Shown here: one piece after another, positions 62,167 through 64,000 of the stretch
Layout: each line of letters starts with the position of its first letter
Numbering within the stretch: position 1 is the stretch's first letter
From: Hirschia litorea
GTDB taxonomy: Bacteria > Pseudomonadota > Alphaproteobacteria > Caulobacterales > Hyphomonadaceae
DNA: 64,000 bases
Assembly: GCF_042665075.1 (NCBI RefSeq)
Contig: NZ_JBHTBR010000002.1
Location: 1-64,000, forward strand
Reading direction: 5' to 3'
Position numbers and translations under genes: made by a program
Notes under the pieces: generated by a model
Seen by the model: the letters and a program-made list of their open reading frames with translations, nothing else
Told to the model about the DNA's origin: nothing
The model's database searches: none

Positions 62167-62871
62167 ATGGCTAAAGTAGGAAAAAGAATTACAGCTGCAC
62201 GTGCTGCTGTTGAAGCTGGCAAGCTTTACTCTGTTGCTGACGCTGTTGCGCTTGTTAAGTCAAATGCAAAAGCAAAGTTTGATGAGACAATTGAGCTTGC
62301 TGTGAACCTTGGTGTTGATCCAAAATACGCAGACCAAATGGTGCGTGGTGTTGTGTCTTTGCCTAATGGTACGGGTCGTTCTGTGCGTGTTGCAGTGTTT
62401 GCGCGTGACGCAAAGGCTGACGAGGCGCGTGAAGCAGGTGCAGATATCGTTGGTGCGGAAGACCTTATGGAAGCAATCCAAGAAGGTAAAATGGATTTCG
62501 ACCGTGTTATCGCGACGCCTGATATGATGGCGATTGTTGGTCGTTTGGGTAAAGTGCTTGGTCCTCGCGGTCTTATGCCTAACCCAAAGGTTGGTACGGT
62601 TACTCCAAACGTTGCTCAGGCTGTTAAAGATTCAAAGGGTGGGGCTGTTGAGTTCCGCGCTGAGAAATCAGGTATTGTGCACGTCGGTGTTGGAAAAGCT
62701 TCTTTCGATGAGAAAGCTATTGAAGAAAACACTCTTGCTTTGATTGGTGCGCTTCAAAAAGCACGCCCATCTGGTGCGAAGGGTACATATGTTAAAAAAA
62801 TCACACTGAGCTCCACAATGGGGCCTGGTGTTGCAGTTGATACTCAAGAAGTACTTGCGTCTAACGCGTAA
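62167..62871 (+). CDS. rplA: 50S ribosomal protein L1
   Basis: A 234-residue protein that forms the L1 stalk and usually represses its own operon by binding the L11 leader. VGKRITAARAAVEAGKLYSVADAV opens it, and LGKVLGPRGLMPNPKVGTVTPNV with FRAEKSGIVHVGVGKASF are the family signatures. Codon use is strongly biased, as expected for a highly expressed gene. Confidence 0.98.
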   Translation: MAKVGKRITAARAAVEAGKLYSVADAVALVKSNAKAKFDETIELAVNLGVDPKYADQMVRGVVSLPNGTGRSVRVAVFARDAKADEAREAGADIVGAEDLMEAIQEGKMDFDRVIATPDMMAIVGRLGKVLGPRGLMPNPKVGTVTPNVAQAVKDSKGGAVEFRAEKSGIVHVGVGKASFDEKAIEENTLALIGALQKARPSGAKGTYVKKITLSSTMGPGVAVDTQEVLASNA

Positions 62872-63204
62872 GTGTGCATAAGAGATCAATTCGGCGGCAG
62901 CTCGATGGTTAAACATCGTACTGCCGCCTTTCTCGTCCGAGATTGCGGGTGGGGGTAATTCTTCTGAATTACTCGCATAATCATTTGGCCCGTATGAGAC
63001 GGGGTGTAACGGATTAAGGTTTCATGTGCTGGTAACGGTGTGTTGAGGCTGGGTTTCCTTTTCGCCCTAGGACGGGGGTACGCTAACAAGTGTTAGTTGT
63101 ATCTCGGTTTAGCTTCTTCGGAGGCTTTGAGGTGCGATTCGATAATTGTTCGCGTGCTATCCTGGGGCGACCGGATGGTTCGGTTGCCTAAATTGGAGGC
63201 CGCT
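62872..63204 (+). promoter_or_regulatory. rplJL promoter and L10 leader region
   Basis: 333 bases. Left: a hairpin GGCGGCAG / CTGCCGCC with inner CGATG/CATCG (62893-62928) followed by TTTCTC, which should end or attenuate the rplKA message. Right: GC-rich complementary segments before rplJ, in the place where L10-L12 binds its own mRNA in other bacteria. The fold itself is inferred from position. Confidence 0.6.
62893..62931 (+). terminator. Terminator or attenuator after rplA
   Basis: Stem GGCGGCAG / CTGCCGCC with an inner 5-bp CGATG/CATCG stem and a short T-rich tail. Confidence 0.65.
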
Positions 63205-63720
63205 ATGGATAGAGCTGGAAAAACTAAAGCGCTAGAAGTGCTCAAAGGCATTTTTGGTGAAGCGGGTGCGGTAATCGTAACCCATTATTCCGGACTGACT
63301 GTGGCGGAGATGTCAGACCTGCGCATTAAGCTTGGCGCTGAAGGTGCAAGTCTGAAAGTTATTAAGAATCGTCTCGCGAAGATCGCTCTTGATGGTCAAG
63401 GTGGAGATGCGGCAACAGACTTGTTCAAAGGTCCTGTTGCTATTGCATTTGCTCCAGACCCTGTGTCAGCCGCTAAGGTTGTTGCAGAATACTCTAAGGA
63501 TAACGACAAGCTTGTTATCGTTGGCGGTATTATGGGAAGTGATGTGCTTGATAAAGCTAAGGTTGAGGCTCTGGCCAAAATGCCTTCTCTGGATCAGCTT
63601 CGTGGCAAGATCATTGGTGTTCTTCAGGCTCCTGCAACGAAAGTTGCTGGCGTACTTCAAGCACCAGCCGGTCAATTGGCGCGCGTTATCGCGGCTTACG
63701 CCAAAAAAGACGCTGCTTAA
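63205..63720 (+). CDS. rplJ: 50S ribosomal protein L10
   Basis: A 171-residue stalk base protein. MDRAGKTKALEVLKGIFGEAGAVIVTHYSGLTVAEM and LKVIKNRLAKIAL are typical; the C-terminal helix that carries L7/L12 dimers is LQAPAGQLARVIAAYAKK. ATG 63205 has GGAGG five bases upstream and matches family length; the open frame runs upstream into the leader. Confidence 0.97.
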   Translation: MDRAGKTKALEVLKGIFGEAGAVIVTHYSGLTVAEMSDLRIKLGAEGASLKVIKNRLAKIALDGQGGDAATDLFKGPVAIAFAPDPVSAAKVVAEYSKDNDKLVIVGGIMGSDVLDKAKVEALAKMPSLDQLRGKIIGVLQAPATKVAGVLQAPAGQLARVIAAYAKKDAA

Positions 63721-63783
63721 GGCTTACATCTCTAAACACTCAGTTCAAGTTTGAAGACTACAGAAGTATTAGGAAGAAACCCA

Positions 63784-64000
63784 ATGTCCAACCTAGATAA
63801 AATTGTTGAGGAACTATCCTCATTGACCGTTATGGAAGCTGCTGAGCTTGCTACTCTTCTTGAAGAGAAGTGGGGCGTTTCAGCTGCTGCTCCTGTTGCA
63901 GTTGCTGCTGTTGCTGGCGGTGACGCTGGTGCTGCTGCTGAAGAGAAATCAGAATTCGACGTTATTCTGAAATCTGCAGGCGACAAGAAAATCAACGTAA
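63784..64000 (+). CDS. rplL: 50S ribosomal protein L7/L12 (partial, cut by window edge)
   Basis: The first 72 residues of the stalk protein: the dimerisation domain SNLDKIVEELSSLTVMEAAELATLLEEKWGV, the alanine-rich hinge and the start of the C-terminal domain (EFDVILKSAGDKKINV). The gene runs past position 64000. Confidence 0.97.
   Translation, partial: MSNLDKIVEELSSLTVMEAAELATLLEEKWGVSAAAPVAVAAVAGGDAGAAAEEKSEFDVILKSAGDKKINV

Overview
The window looks like a chromosomal segment of an AT-leaning alphaproteobacterium, most likely a marine stalked or budding member of the Caulobacterales (Hyphomonadaceae, Hirschia-like). This is inferred from the mix of families: an Irr-type Fur protein with an HHH motif, DUF2336, an EAL-like protein with worn-out motifs next to an Hpt protein, a response regulator with a GPDRR tail, NusG/L11/L1/L10/L7-L12 in bacterial order, and succinoglycan-type exopolysaccharide genes. 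No rRNA, insertion sequence, integrase, phage gene or CRISPR array was seen. Five tRNA genes are present (fMet, Thr, Tyr, Gly, Trp).

Layout. 1-3461: initiator tRNA with its terminator, then a VOC protein, an unknown protein and an orphan ferredoxin reductase. 3475-14051: a long minus-strand surface-glycan block (two paralogous flippases, four glycosyltransferases, CDP-glucose synthesis by rfbF and rfbG, a SAF-domain dehydrogenase) with a divergent rfbC-type epimerase. 14222-16733: feoAB iron uptake behind a Fur-like site. 16765-24636: cold-shock protein with a long leader, M28 peptidase and lipase lipoproteins, a methyltransferase-like protein, a leucine-dehydrogenase-family enzyme, an 86-residue unknown and a ThiO-like oxidase. 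24633-28761: signalling and cell-envelope genes (receiver, lytic transglycosylase, DUF2336, EAL-like, Hpt). 28889-34732: nadK, a barrel protein, cytochrome c, pgi, irr and a ParA-type ATPase with a small partner.

34965-54244 holds an exopolysaccharide system of the Wzx/Wzy type: ExoA-like transferase, GH16 depolymerase, polymerase, barrel, Wzc-like kinase, two further transferases, ExoY-like initiating transferase and a short Wza-like lipoprotein. It is interleaved with metG, rlmB, an SDR gene and tRNAs. No flippase lies among these genes; one of the two at 3475-7726 could serve.

The most striking observation is that most transcription units of this scattered system carry a -24/-12 (sigma-54) promoter with exact GG-N10-GC spacing immediately upstream: 34966 (+), 37196 (-), 40204 (+), 44029 (+), 50534 (+), and a weaker one at 54230 (-). 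Two more lie before rfbF (9675, -) and before the 86-residue unknown (22938, +). This suggests one activator-dependent switch over capsule or adhesin production. 56535-60521 carries the complete Anbu, transglutaminase, alpha-E and ATP-grasp operon, a proteasome-like system of poorly known function. It sits between tRNA-Trp and the secE-nusG-rplKAJL cluster that closes the window (rplL is cut by the edge).
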